Positions 6,389 through 13,472 of a stretch of 15,732 nucleotides of DNA are shown here, in pieces. Source of the DNA: an uncultured Campylobacter sp. (GTDB taxonomy: Bacteria > Campylobacterota > Campylobacteria > Campylobacterales > Campylobacteraceae). The DNA is taken from positions 1 to 15,732 of the forward strand of contig NZ_CALIJA010000157.1 of assembly GCF_938017615.1 (NCBI RefSeq), written 5' to 3'. Below the pieces are notes generated by a model. It did not search any database and was not told the DNA's origin. It saw only the letters and a program-made list of their open reading frames with translations. Position 1 is the stretch's first letter. Each line of letters begins with the position of its first letter. The position numbers and the translations under genes were made by a program.

Positions 6389-7011
6389 GAGCACTATTTT
6401 TCTTAGCGGTTTTGAGCTCCTTCGCATTTTCGCATGCGCTTCATCTTTTTGCGACGCAAGAGGGCGATAGAGTGGCGATTTATAGCTATTTTTATAAAAA
6501 TTCTCCCTGCATGGAGTGCGAAGTTTTAATCAGTGCGGACGGGCGCGAAATTTTGCGCACTAGGACCGATAAAGAGGGACTTGCGAGCATACGAATGCCA
6601 GCTAAAAATTTTACTATTCAAATTTACGGAGGTGCAGGGCACGGCGCACAGATGGAATTTAGCGCCGAGGACTTTACGCCGCAGAATTCCGGCGACTCCG
6701 AAAATTCCACGCCGCAAAATTCTGACGTTTCTAAAAACCCTATGCCGCAAAATTCGAACGCCGCTAAAAATTCCGCGTCCGAAAATATTGCGCCGAAAGG
6801 CAGTGTGTCTAAAGATAAAATTCCAAGCGCTTCCGAGCCTTTGGAAAATTCCGCCTCGCGAAGCATCTTGCCAAAAGAAAGTCCTAAGGGCGATATTAGG
6901 AGCCTGGCGTTTCAAAGCCAGTCCGCCGAGGCGCCTAAAATCGCGCTTTGTTTGGCCTTGATTTTCGGCTTTTTTGGCTTAATGTGGCTAGCGAAAAGAG
7001 CGCGCAAATGA
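6385..7011 (+). CDS. nikL: NikL-type accessory component (CbiN-like) with an expanded linker
   Basis: The 208-residue protein has an N-terminal signal or anchor (MRALFFLAVLSSFAFSHALH), a short periplasmic beta domain (residues about 20-90, with SPCMECEVLISADG and TDKEGLASIRMPAKNF), a linker (about 93-170) and a C-terminal transmembrane helix (IALCLALIFGFFGLMWLAKR). This is the topology of NikL, which replaces CbiN in nickel ECF systems and activates NikM. The linker is a low-complexity string of PQNS, SENS, SKN and KNS units encoded by RAATTY-type DNA, and looks like a local expansion. The gene overlaps nikM and nikQ by ATGA at both ends. Confidence 0.8.
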   Translation: MRALFFLAVLSSFAFSHALHLFATQEGDRVAIYSYFYKNSPCMECEVLISADGREILRTRTDKEGLASIRMPAKNFTIQIYGGAGHGAQMEFSAEDFTPQNSGDSENSTPQNSDVSKNPMPQNSNAAKNSASENIAPKGSVSKDKIPSASEPLENSASRSILPKESPKGDIRSLAFQSQSAEAPKIALCLALIFGFFGLMWLAKRARK

Positions 7012-7655
7012 GCCCCGCCGTATCACTGCTCGCGTTTTTTATCTTCAGCTTCGGCGTCGGACTTAGCGGGCAGCTTTATGCGGCGTTTTTTGCCCCGCCG
7101 CTACTTCTTTTTGCGCTTAAAATTTCGATTGCGCGCGCGGTCTGCACAAGGCTTGCGGTATTAAATATCTTTGCTGTTTTAAGTGCATTAAGCCCCGCCA
7201 TAGTCGGCAACTACGAGCTTGCAGGCGTGATATTTTTGCGCGCGAATTTGATAATGGCGTTTGCGATTTTGCTATTTTACGGCAAGGATGAATATTTTTT
7301 CGCGCGCGGATTTTACGGGCTAGGATTCGGCGAAAAGCTAAGCTCTTTGGTGTATTGCTGCGGGCGATTCGTAAATTTTTTACGCTCGGATCTAGCGAGG
7401 CTGCAAGCACTTTTGCGCATGCGCGGATTTGTAGGGACGAGCGGAATTTTCACCTATAAAATTTATGCGAATTTGATCGGGATTTTAGCGATTTCGGCGC
7501 TTGAGCAAGCAAGAAATTTAAGCTTGGTGATGAGCGCGCGAGGATTTTGCGGTAGGCTATTTTACGAACGTTGCGAGGGCTTGGGCGTCTCGGAGGCTTC
7601 GTTTTTGGCGTTCGTGCTGGCGTGCGTATCTGTTAAAATCGGAGCTATCTTATGA
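7008..7655 (+). CDS. nikQ: NikQ/CbiQ-type transmembrane (EcfT) component of the nickel transporter
   Basis: The 215-residue hydrophobic protein has the EcfT/CbiQ architecture: N-terminal membrane helices, then two cytoplasmic coupling helices carrying the Arg-Gly signature motifs LLRMRGF (about residues 136-141) and MSARGF (175-180), which dock on the NikO ATPase. I chose the ATG at 7008, which overlaps the nikL stop as ATGA, over the in-frame ATG at 6948 that lies well inside nikL. The stop overlaps the nikO ATG in the same way. Function: couples ATP hydrolysis by NikO to release of Ni2+ from NikM. Confidence 0.87.
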   Translation: MSPAVSLLAFFIFSFGVGLSGQLYAAFFAPPLLLFALKISIARAVCTRLAVLNIFAVLSALSPAIVGNYELAGVIFLRANLIMAFAILLFYGKDEYFFARGFYGLGFGEKLSSLVYCCGRFVNFLRSDLARLQALLRMRGFVGTSGIFTYKIYANLIGILAISALEQARNLSLVMSARGFCGRLFYERCEGLGVSEASFLAFVLACVSVKIGAIL

Positions 7656-8428
7656 GCTGCTCGCTTAAGGCGCTGGATTTAAGCGCTAAAAACGGCGAGC
7701 GAGAAATTTTTCGCGGCGTAAATTTGAGCGTAGGGCATAAGGAAAAAGTGGCGATCTTGGGCGCGAACGGGCAGGGCAAGACGAGCCTGCTTCAAATTTT
7801 AGGCGGCCTAAGACAATGGGGCAAGGGTGAGATCGAGCTTTTCGGCGAGAAGCTTGAGCGTGCGGAGGATTTCATAAAATTTCGCCACGAGATCGGGTTT
7901 TTATTTCAAAACAGCGACGATCAATTTTTGTGCGCGAGCGTGTTTGAGGACGTCGCATTTAGCCTGCGTGCGCAAAATGAGCGGTTAAAACGAGCACGAA
8001 ATGTGGAGAAAAGACGTGGAATTTTTTCTAAATTTTTTGGTCGTAAGGCGGAAATTTTAAGGCAGGGCAGCGAAAACGACCATCTAAAAAAGCTTGAAAT
8101 TTTAGGTGAAGAGCAGATCGAGCGCAAGGCGCTGGAGACGCTGCGACGCTTGGGAATCGAACATCTACGCGAGCGGGTGCCCTTTCATCTAAGCGGCGGC
8201 GAGAAAAAGCTGGTGGCGCTTGCTGGCGCGCTGGTGTGCGAGCCTAGGATACTGCTACTGGACGAGCCTACGACGGCGCTTGATGAGGCGATGCAGGAGC
8301 GCGTGGCGGGGATTTTGGCGGGGCTTGACGTAAGCGAAATCATCGTCTCGCACGATAAAAGCTTCATCGATAAAATCGCAGATAAAATCTATTATTTGAA
8401 ATCAGATGGGCTGTATGAAAGTCCATGA
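7652..8428 (+). CDS. nikO: NikO/CbiO-type ATPase of the nickel ECF transporter
   Basis: The 258-residue ABC ATPase has Walker A GANGQGKTS (37-45), the Q-loop LFQNSDDQF (84-92), the ABC signature LSGGEKK (180-186), Walker B ILLLDE (200-205) with D-loop ALD, and the switch histidine in IIVSHD (H234). Compared with usual CbiO/EcfA proteins it carries about 40 extra residues (about 112-153) between the Q-loop region and the helix before the signature. That segment is basic and includes IFSKFFGRKAEIL, encoded by DNA with several AAATTT hexamers. It is the last gene of the operon. No strong terminator follows, but a palindrome lies at 8424-8463. Confidence 0.9.
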   Translation: MSCSLKALDLSAKNGEREIFRGVNLSVGHKEKVAILGANGQGKTSLLQILGGLRQWGKGEIELFGEKLERAEDFIKFRHEIGFLFQNSDDQFLCASVFEDVAFSLRAQNERLKRARNVEKRRGIFSKFFGRKAEILRQGSENDHLKKLEILGEEQIERKALETLRRLGIEHLRERVPFHLSGGEKKLVALAGALVCEPRILLLDEPTTALDEAMQERVAGILAGLDVSEIIVSHDKSFIDKIADKIYYLKSDGLYESP

Positions 8429-8485
8429 TAAAATCATAGATAAATTTATCGTTTAAAATCATGATGCTTGTATAGAAGTCCATAA
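8412..8485. repeat. Direct repeat flanking a palindrome after nikO
   Basis: TGTATGAAAGTCCATGAT (8412-8429, the end of nikO including its stop) recurs with a few changes as TGTATAGAAGTCCATAAT (about 8469-8485), immediately before the tRNA-Glu 3' end. Between them, CATGAT (8424-8429) pairs with ATCATG (8458-8463) around the 12-bp palindrome GATAAATTTATC (8439-8450). The copy looks like a local duplication of the nikO tail. Confidence 0.45.
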
Positions 8486-8562
8486 TGGCGACCCTTGCGG
8501 GATTTGAACCACGCGTTTTCGCACTGAGAATGCAACGTCCTGAGCCACTAGACGAAAAGGTC
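8486..8562 (-). tRNA. tRNA-Glu(CUC)-like gene with an extra base in the T stem
   Basis: On the minus strand the acceptor strands GACCTTT and AAGGGTC pair, followed by G73 and an encoded CCA. The anticodon stem TTGCA/TGCGA encloses loop TTCTCAG with anticodon CTC. The D region TCGTCTAGTGGCTCAGGA is typical of tRNA-Glu. The T arm reads GCGTGG, TTCAAAT, CCCGC: all five pairs form only if the T between GCG and GG is bulged. The gene is thus one base longer than expected. It may be a working minor Glu isoacceptor, a decaying copy, or carry a sequencing error. Confidence 0.75.
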
Positions 8563-8721
8563 AAGAAGCCGCATTATAGCGACAAAAACAAAATTTTAGA
8601 TAAAATGCCGGCGGCGGGGCAAGCATAAATCGCTTGGAATTTTAAAAGCCGGCGCGGCATAGATAAAATTCGCAACGTAAAATTTTATAATTTGGCTGAA
8701 ACTTTATATACAAGACGGAGA

Positions 8722-9159
8722 TTAGCCTATCTTTTCCATCGCCTTGTTTTTAAACGCTACTGGATTAGCGACAAATTGGAAGCTAACCGCCGTGCCGCCG
8801 GTACCTCGCACCACTATGGTGCCGAATCCTAAAATTCGCCCCAAGATACTCTGCATTACGGATATACTTTCGATTTTTTCATATTTTAGCTCCACTGTTT
8901 CGCGACTAATAAGACCCTTTTTGCCGATTATACGCTGATTTGTGATAGCAAGCTCGTTTGTCTTTAAAACAATAAACCCGTGAATTAGCGCCGCTATAAA
9001 ACCGCCGAAGCATATGAATGAAAGTCTATCGTCTTTATTTATGATTCCAACTATCGCGGGAATTAATATGATGATAGCGGAGATAAAAACCGCCCGGTGA
9101 ATTTTGGCTTTGGCAATCACATTTTCGCCATTTAGAAGGTTAGACTCTACGTAACCCAT
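8722..9159 (-). CDS. PH-domain (bPH2/DUF304-like) small membrane protein
   Basis: The 145-residue protein has two membrane helices (about 23-41, AVFISAIIILIPAIVGII, and 48-66, FICFGGFIAALIHGFIVL) followed by a cytoplasmic domain beginning TNELAITNQRIIGKKGLIS and containing ELKYEKIESISVMQSILGRILGFGTIVVRGTGG. This is the bacterial pleckstrin-homology-like pattern of the DUF304/YdbT-like family (TxxRLxxxxGLIxR, then LxxIxSIxVxQSxLGRLxGYGTIxIxGTGG). The biochemical role of such single-domain proteins is not well defined. AAAGG precedes the ATG. The gene stands alone, with a long AAATTT-rich gap on its upstream side. Confidence 0.85.
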   Translation of the reverse strand: MGYVESNLLNGENVIAKAKIHRAVFISAIIILIPAIVGIINKDDRLSFICFGGFIAALIHGFIVLKTNELAITNQRIIGKKGLISRETVELKYEKIESISVMQSILGRILGFGTIVVRGTGGTAVSFQFVANPVAFKNKAMEKIG

Positions 9160-9668
9160 AAATACCCTTTAAAAGAATTTGAGACCTGAATTATATCCCC
9201 GCCCCATTAATTTTGACTTAAATTTTATGCGGCGGCGGCTCGTGCAATGGCGGATTGGACAACCGGAATTTGCGCGTAAAATTTGCATTAAATTTTGCGC
9301 GGTCGGCTGCGAAATTCAGCGCAAAATTGATAGCAAAATTCTGCGCACTAGGCTTTTAAAATTTTAAATTTAGCGGCGCGAAACTGCCTCTCTCGCGCCA
9401 GGCGATCGCCCTATGCCGCATAAATTTTATCGAAGCCCTAAGGCTTAATGAAGCGTGCGGGGTAAATTTTATAAATGCGCTAAATTTTATAGCCGCGCGA
9501 TACGTTTGAAATTTTAGCGTGCGGCATACAAACTCGCTGCGCTTAAAGCCTGCTCTTGTGAATATAGAATTTGTTGTTGCAAAGTGTGGAACCGGCTAGC
9601 GCGCGCAATGGGGCGAAATTAAAATTTAAGCTCGCTAGCCTAAATTTGAAATTTTATAGCCGCTCGCT
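9160..9668. repeat. AAATTT-rich intergenic gap between kdsA and the PH-domain gene
   Basis: About 510 bases with no credible gene; a 62-codon frame at 9179-9367 has no supporting features. By hand count there are about 17 RAATTY hexamers, mostly AAATTT, in GC-rich links such as gcgcg. It is the third long spacer of this kind in the window and, unlike the other two, lacks a bridging frame that links its flanking genes. Confidence 0.65.
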
Positions 9669-10823
9669 CTAAAATCCGAGCGCTTTTTGAATCGCGAGCG
9701 TCTGCGCTACGATGCGCTCGAGCTGCTGTAAATTTAGCATATTCGGCCCGTCTGAAAGCGCGTGAGCGGGATCTGGGTGCGTCTCGTAAAAAAAGCCGTC
9801 CACGCCCACGGCCGCCGCCGCTCGCGCGAGGTACGGCACGAAGCGCGAATCGCCGCCGCTCGTAGCGCCGATACTAGGCATCTGCACGCTGTGCGTCGCG
9901 TCGAAAATGACCGGCGCAAACTCGCGCATAATCGGCAGCGAGCGCATATCGACGATCAAATTTCCGTAGCCGAATGTGCTACCGCGCTCAGTGAGCCAAA
10001 CGCCGTAGCGGCGCGCCAGATCGTGCATACCGTCGCCGCTTGGTTGCGGGGCATTTTGTGCAGCACTTATCGAGCCGTCTTGCGCGTTGAAAGCATAAGA
10101 GAGGTTTGGTTGCAAGGCGCTTTGCGCTTCGTTATCGCTTTGTGCGGTACAAGGCGTCGCCGTACCTTTAGCGGCATTTTCGGTGCTGCTTTTAGCGCCA
10201 CAAGTATGAATAAAATTTTGTGCGTCCTGAGCGGTACTGCAAGAATTTTGCGCTGGTAGTGCCAAAGATCGGTCATTCGCACCGCCTCGGACACCGTTTT
10301 GCGCGCAGCGAATTTCGGCATCCTCGGAGCAGGCGCTGTTTTGAGCGGCCTTTGTATCGCTAGATGCCGCGCCGCTTTGCGGGGTATAAGCCCGTGCGCT
10401 GCGAGTTTGCAGCACCTTTTCGACGCTGTGTTTCATCGCCTGCGGTGATAAAAACTGACCTTTTTTGATGTTTACTACCGCTTGCGTGCTGGCTGCAGCG
10501 ACGAGCAGGTCGGTTTGGCGGCACAAAAACGCAGGTATTTGCAGCACGTCGGCGACGCACGCAACGGGCTCTGCCTGGTAGCTTTCGTGGATGTCGGTTA
10601 AAATTTTATAGCCGAATTTTTCCTTTACCTCGGCTAAAATTTCGCAGCCGCGCTCAAGTCCCGGGCCGCGGAAGCTTGAGATGCTGGTGCGGTTAGCTTT
10701 ATCGAAGCTACTTTTAAAGTAAAATTCCACCCCGCTCATTTCGTTAAATTTGCGTAAACTTTCCGCGACTTTCATTATCAGCTCGCGGCTTTCGATCACG
10801 CAGGGTCCTGCGATCAGTATCAT
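9669..10823 (-). CDS. kdsA: 3-deoxy-8-phosphooctulonate synthase (KDO-8-P synthase) with a large insertion
   Basis: KdsA condenses phosphoenolpyruvate with arabinose 5-phosphate to make KDO-8-P for lipopolysaccharide. The N-terminal half carries GPCVIES (6-12), FYFKSSFDKANRTS, FRGPG, ILTDIHE, QIPAFLCRQTDLLVAAA and KKGQFLSP. The C-terminal half carries ERGSTFGYGNLIVDMRSLPIMR, FDATHSVQMP and GFFYETHPDPAHALSDGPNMLNL. Cys8, His311, Glu347 and Asp358 fit the metal-dependent class. At 384 residues it is over 100 longer than usual. The excess is residues about 142-265, rich in Ala, Gln, Asn, Ser and Cys with repeated AQN, lying between KVLQT and YGVWLTERG, i.e. in a barrel loop. ATG 10823 is preceded by AAAGGA. 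It follows the transglycosylase gene after 51 nt. Confidence 0.93.
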   Translation of the reverse strand: MILIAGPCVIESRELIMKVAESLRKFNEMSGVEFYFKSSFDKANRTSISSFRGPGLERGCEILAEVKEKFGYKILTDIHESYQAEPVACVADVLQIPAFLCRQTDLLVAAASTQAVVNIKKGQFLSPQAMKHSVEKVLQTRSARAYTPQSGAASSDTKAAQNSACSEDAEIRCAQNGVRGGANDRSLALPAQNSCSTAQDAQNFIHTCGAKSSTENAAKGTATPCTAQSDNEAQSALQPNLSYAFNAQDGSISAAQNAPQPSGDGMHDLARRYGVWLTERGSTFGYGNLIVDMRSLPIMREFAPVIFDATHSVQMPSIGATSGGDSRFVPYLARAAAAVGVDGFFYETHPDPAHALSDGPNMLNLQQLERIVAQTLAIQKALGF

Positions 10824-10874
10824 GAAATATCCTTTTTTAAAATTTGCGCGATTTTAGCGAAATTTTACTAACTC

Positions 10875-11462
10875 TTAATAGGGCTTGCCGAAAAATTTCT
10901 CGTAATGTTCGTAAAAGCGCTTGTAGTAGGGGTTTGAGTAGCGTTTGCGCATGCCGTAGTTGTAGCACTCGATCGTATCTTTGATATTTTTATTTTTGGC
11001 GTTCCAGCATTTACGCAGGATTTTGGCGCATTTGGTGAGGTTGTACATCGGGTTGAATATATAATCTATCTCATTTTGGCTGAAATTTACGGCGTTTAGC
11101 TGCCCGAGCCCTACGTCGATGCTAAAGCCGTCCTCGTACAGGTACTTGGCGATCTGCACGGCGTAAATTTCGTTTGCTGGTATGATCGTAACGACCCATT
11201 TGCTGGAATTTAGGCTGTAGTTGCTCGTTTTGATGCGGATATTTTGATTGCGCAGGCCTGCAAAATAATCGGCATTTGCTTTGTTCGTCAAAAAGGAGAT
11301 TGTGTAGGGCTCGAAGTCGCTTTCGATTTTGACGATAGTGTAGAGGATCTCGGGTTTGACGCCTTCGTTTTGCGCTACTGCGGCGATGGCGTTTACGATC
11401 TCATTCGGCGAGTAAGCGGGGGCTTGAAGCGCTAAAAACAGGGCGAAAACCAACTTTTTCAT
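10875..11462 (-). CDS. Secreted lytic transglycosylase (SLT domain)
   Basis: The 195-residue protein has a signal peptide (MKKLVFALFLALQAPAYS) and a goose-type lysozyme/SLT fold: ILYTIVKIESDFEPY contains the catalytic Glu47 in the ES motif, and DVGLGQLN (116-123) is the usual GxxQ motif of the family. Cys154-type residues near the C-terminus (KCAKILRKCW, DTIECYNYG) could form disulfides. Such enzymes cleave peptidoglycan between MurNAc and GlcNAc. The short length and motif spacing resemble IagB/VirB1-like specialised transglycosylases, but no secretion-system gene is in the window, so a specific partner cannot be named. It is probably co-transcribed with kdsA. Confidence 0.85.
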   Translation of the reverse strand: MKKLVFALFLALQAPAYSPNEIVNAIAAVAQNEGVKPEILYTIVKIESDFEPYTISFLTNKANADYFAGLRNQNIRIKTSNYSLNSSKWVVTIIPANEIYAVQIAKYLYEDGFSIDVGLGQLNAVNFSQNEIDYIFNPMYNLTKCAKILRKCWNAKNKNIKDTIECYNYGMRKRYSNPYYKRFYEHYEKFFGKPY

Positions 11463-11560
11463 CTAAATTTACCGAGCCTTTGATAAAATTTTATGTCGCA
11501 AGTATAGCACAATTTCAGTCTTTTCATCATTGTTTAAGTGAAAATTAATCGTATTGGATA

Positions 11561-11566
11561 TATAAT
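11561..11566 (+). promoter_or_regulatory. -10 box of the tRNA cluster
   Basis: A perfect TATAAT lies 24 nt before the first base of tRNA-Val, in AT-rich DNA between the divergent transglycosylase gene and the tRNA genes. No convincing -35 box at 16-18 nt is seen, which is normal in Campylobacter. Confidence 0.6.
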
Positions 11567-11590
11567 CACATTTCTTTTTTAAACCCAAAC

Positions 11591-11666
11591 GGTCGCTTAG
11601 CTCAGCTGGTAGAGCGCCACCCTTACAAGGTGGATGTCGCAGGTTCGATCCCTACAGCGACCACCA
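11591..11666 (+). tRNA. tRNA-Val(UAC)
   Basis: A 76-nt cloverleaf with acceptor GGTCGCT pairing with AGCGACC, anticodon loop CTTACAA (anticodon TAC), T loop TTCGATC and encoded ACCA. It is the first of three tRNA genes in the same orientation. Confidence 0.96.
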
Positions 11667-11725
11667 TTTTGAAATCCTTGGATTTCATACTTCTTAATAC
11701 TTGCGTTGCGAGTGTGATTTTTGGT

Positions 11726-11802
11726 GCGACGGTAGTTCAGCTGGTTAGAATGCCGCCCTGTCACGGCGGAGGTCGTGGGTTCGAGCCCCATTCGTCGCGC
11801 CA
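11726..11802 (+). tRNA. tRNA-Asp(GUC)
   Basis: A 77-nt cloverleaf with acceptor GCGACGG pairing with TCGTCGC, then G73 and CCA. The anticodon stem CCGCC/GGCGG encloses loop CTGTCAC, anticodon GTC. The D region TAGTTCAGCTGGTTAGAA is typical of tRNA-Asp. Confidence 0.95.
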
Positions 11803-11813
11803 CTTCTTACGAT

Positions 11814-11889
11814 GTCTTGCTAGCTCAGTAGGTAGAGCATCTCACTTTTAATGAGGGGGTCGTTGGTTCGAATCCAACGCAGGACACCA
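11814..11889 (+). tRNA. tRNA-Lys(UUU), integration target
   Basis: A 76-nt cloverleaf with acceptor GTCTTGC pairing with GCAGGAC, anticodon loop ACTTTTAAT region (anticodon TTT), T loop TTCGAAT and encoded ACCA. Its last 15 bases recur at 15459-15473, and an integrase gene follows, so this tRNA is the attachment site of the downstream element and was left intact by the insertion. Confidence 0.95.
11875..11889 (+). repeat. attL: 3' end of tRNA-Lys
   Basis: CAACGCAGGACACCA is identical to 15459-15473. With one mismatch the match extends left to AAT[C/T]CAACG, 19 bases in all (11871-11889 and 15455-15473). It marks the left end of the integrative element. Confidence 0.85.
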
Positions 11890-11931
11890 TCTATCAAATT
11901 TTCCCCCTCTCTTTAGTTTTTTGATTTTTTT

Positions 11932-11956
11932 AAAAGCCCTGTTTTACGGCTTTTTC
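11932..11956 (+). terminator. Rho-independent terminator after the tRNA cluster
   Basis: AAAAGCC (932-938) and GGCTTTT (948-954) form a stem around a 9-nt loop, followed by T residues. It lies inside the element, about 45 nt after tRNA-Lys, so it may replace the terminator separated by the insertion. Confidence 0.65.
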
Positions 11957-12019
11957 AAATTTTTTCAAAAAAATTTCAAATGCTAAAAACGCTAGATTAT
12001 ACAGGCGGTTTAAGAGAAA

Positions 12020-12047
12020 CTACTATATATTAAAAAATGTATAGTAG
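12020..12047. repeat. Inverted repeat upstream of the integrase promoter
   Basis: CTACTATA and TATAGTAG form a perfect 8-bp inverted repeat around 12 AT-only or nearly AT-only bases, 10 nt before the integrase -35 box. It is a candidate operator or integrase/excisionase arm site. A related 8-bp repeat with the shared core ACTATATA lies near attR at 15382-15407. Confidence 0.45.
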
Positions 12048-12056
12048 CTCTTAAGC

Positions 12057-12085
12057 TTGTTAAACTCTTTGGAAACTTTTATAAT
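12057..12085 (+). promoter_or_regulatory. Integrase promoter
   Basis: TTGTTA (12057-12062) and TATAAT (12080-12085) are separated by 17 bases, the ideal sigma-70 spacing, 42 nt before the integrase ATG. Confidence 0.65.
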
Positions 12086-12127
12086 TTGTCCTATGAAACT
12101 ATATGAAATTTTAAAGGATAAGCAGTT

Positions 12128-13354
12128 ATGAAAGTTTTTTCTAAAATTAAAGACGATCCAGCTTTTAAAACAGATCCCGATAAAGTGATAAGAAATTTCT
12201 CCCTGCCTTATCGCAAAAATACTATGGTAGAAATGATAGATGAGCATATAGCAGTTAGATTTTACCGCTCATTTACTAAAAAGGGAGAGCAAACAATCCA
12301 TAAGCACTATCACTATTGCATAGGCGGCAAGCTAATTAAGTCTTTAGGTAATGCAGATGAGATAAGCCTAAGCGAAGCCAAAGAAACTCTTAAAGATTTA
12401 ATGATAGATGATTCTGCCAAGCTGATCCCTGCTAAAAATACTCTGGCAAGCGTTTATAGACAGTTTTGCAGACATAACGGTAACGTCGCATTAGCAACTT
12501 CTAAAAGACGAGATATGAGCTTTAAGGCTTTAAGGGATATTTGTGACAAAGATATAAACAAGATAAGCAAAAAGGATATTATGCCGATACTGGATTATTA
12601 TTACGATAATGAGAAGTACGCTTCCTTAGAAATTTTATTCAAACTTATTAAAAGGCTATTTCGATATGCTCGCATAAGAGATATTTCTAAAAATCCATTA
12701 TTTGCAGAAGAGGTGTTTAAGGACTTTTATAATATACCTCGCCATAGCGAATACCCATATATAAAAGATGACTTGGATTTAACCGTACTTATTAAATTTA
12801 TCATGAACTATCCTCATCAAATAGGTGTTAAGAATGCTTTGATCTTTGGACTACTTACCGGGCTAAGAAGCTCAAACGTAAGAAATTTAACCCATGAGCA
12901 TTTAAAAATAGGTGATGATGGAGAATACTACTTACTATTCCCGCAAGATGAGAATAAGGTAAAAAGCAATGGAGATGAACATCTGGGACTTCCTAGAGAA
13001 GTAGGGCAATGGCTGCAAAGGTTACACGCTCATAATAGCAGCTGCCCGTTATGCTTTGCCAATACGCAAGGAGAGGTACTAAGCGATATGACTCTAGTTA
13101 AAGCGCTTAAAACCTATGCTCCCGTAATAGCTAAGAATAGATTAGTCTTTCACTCTTTTAGAAAGATACTAGAAACCTTTGCATATGAGAAAATCCATGA
13201 GAACAAGCTGGATCCTTATAGCATTGAACGCACCCTTTTTCATGCACAAAGAGAGATACAAAAGATTTATAACAAAGCTACGAATATTGAGAATACGCGT
13301 AGGGTTCTAACATGGTGGCTAGGTTATTTAAAGGGGTTGGGGTTTAAATTTTAG
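12128..13354 (+). CDS. Tyrosine recombinase, P4-type integrase
   Basis: The 408-residue protein has the layout of P4-like integrases: an N-terminal arm-binding part with VRFYRSFTKKGEQTIHKHY, a core-binding helical part (about 100-205), and a catalytic domain with Arg247 (GLLTGLRSSNVRNL), a lysine candidate near 278, His342 and Arg345 (VFHSFRK), His372 (FHAQRE) and the nucleophile Tyr381 (IYNKA). The C-terminal RRVLTWWLGYL matches the REMMQWWADYL tail of P4 integrases. All catalytic residues are present, so the enzyme is probably active. AAAGGA lies 9 nt before the ATG. Position right after attL, same direction as the tRNA, is typical. Codon use is AT-richer than the chromosomal genes to the left, consistent with foreign origin. 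Confidence 0.95.
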   Translation: MKVFSKIKDDPAFKTDPDKVIRNFSLPYRKNTMVEMIDEHIAVRFYRSFTKKGEQTIHKHYHYCIGGKLIKSLGNADEISLSEAKETLKDLMIDDSAKLIPAKNTLASVYRQFCRHNGNVALATSKRRDMSFKALRDICDKDINKISKKDIMPILDYYYDNEKYASLEILFKLIKRLFRYARIRDISKNPLFAEEVFKDFYNIPRHSEYPYIKDDLDLTVLIKFIMNYPHQIGVKNALIFGLLTGLRSSNVRNLTHEHLKIGDDGEYYLLFPQDENKVKSNGDEHLGLPREVGQWLQRLHAHNSSCPLCFANTQGEVLSDMTLVKALKTYAPVIAKNRLVFHSFRKILETFAYEKIHENKLDPYSIERTLFHAQREIQKIYNKATNIENTRRVLTWWLGYLKGLGFKF

Positions 13355-13472
13355 AAGGTAAAGGCGAGCTAAAGGAATGGCTTCTTGTGAAGTTTTATGC
13401 AGTTTAATTGCAGAGTTTTATTCTAAACCTATTGAGAAGCTTGCGCGCTCCACGAACGCGATAATCCATAAA

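Noticed and set aside
6526..6961. ORFs on both strands across nikL
   Set aside because: They are alternative-frame readings of the low-complexity nikL linker; the nikL frame has a signal peptide, a membrane anchor and ATGA overlaps.
8364..8564. 66-codon minus ORF across the nikO end and tRNA-Glu
   Set aside because: Antisense to nikO and through the tRNA; its repeated MDFYTSIM-type pattern comes from the local direct repeat.
9179..9367. 62-codon plus ORF in the kdsA to PH-gene gap
   Set aside because: No ribosome binding site and only RAATTY-derived residues.
9762..10259. 165-codon plus ORF opposite kdsA
   Set aside because: Antisense shadow of kdsA.
11597..11803. Minus-strand ORF reading MGLEPTTSAVTGRHSNQLNY
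   Set aside because: It is the antisense of the tRNA-Val and tRNA-Asp genes, a well-known kind of spurious protein prediction.
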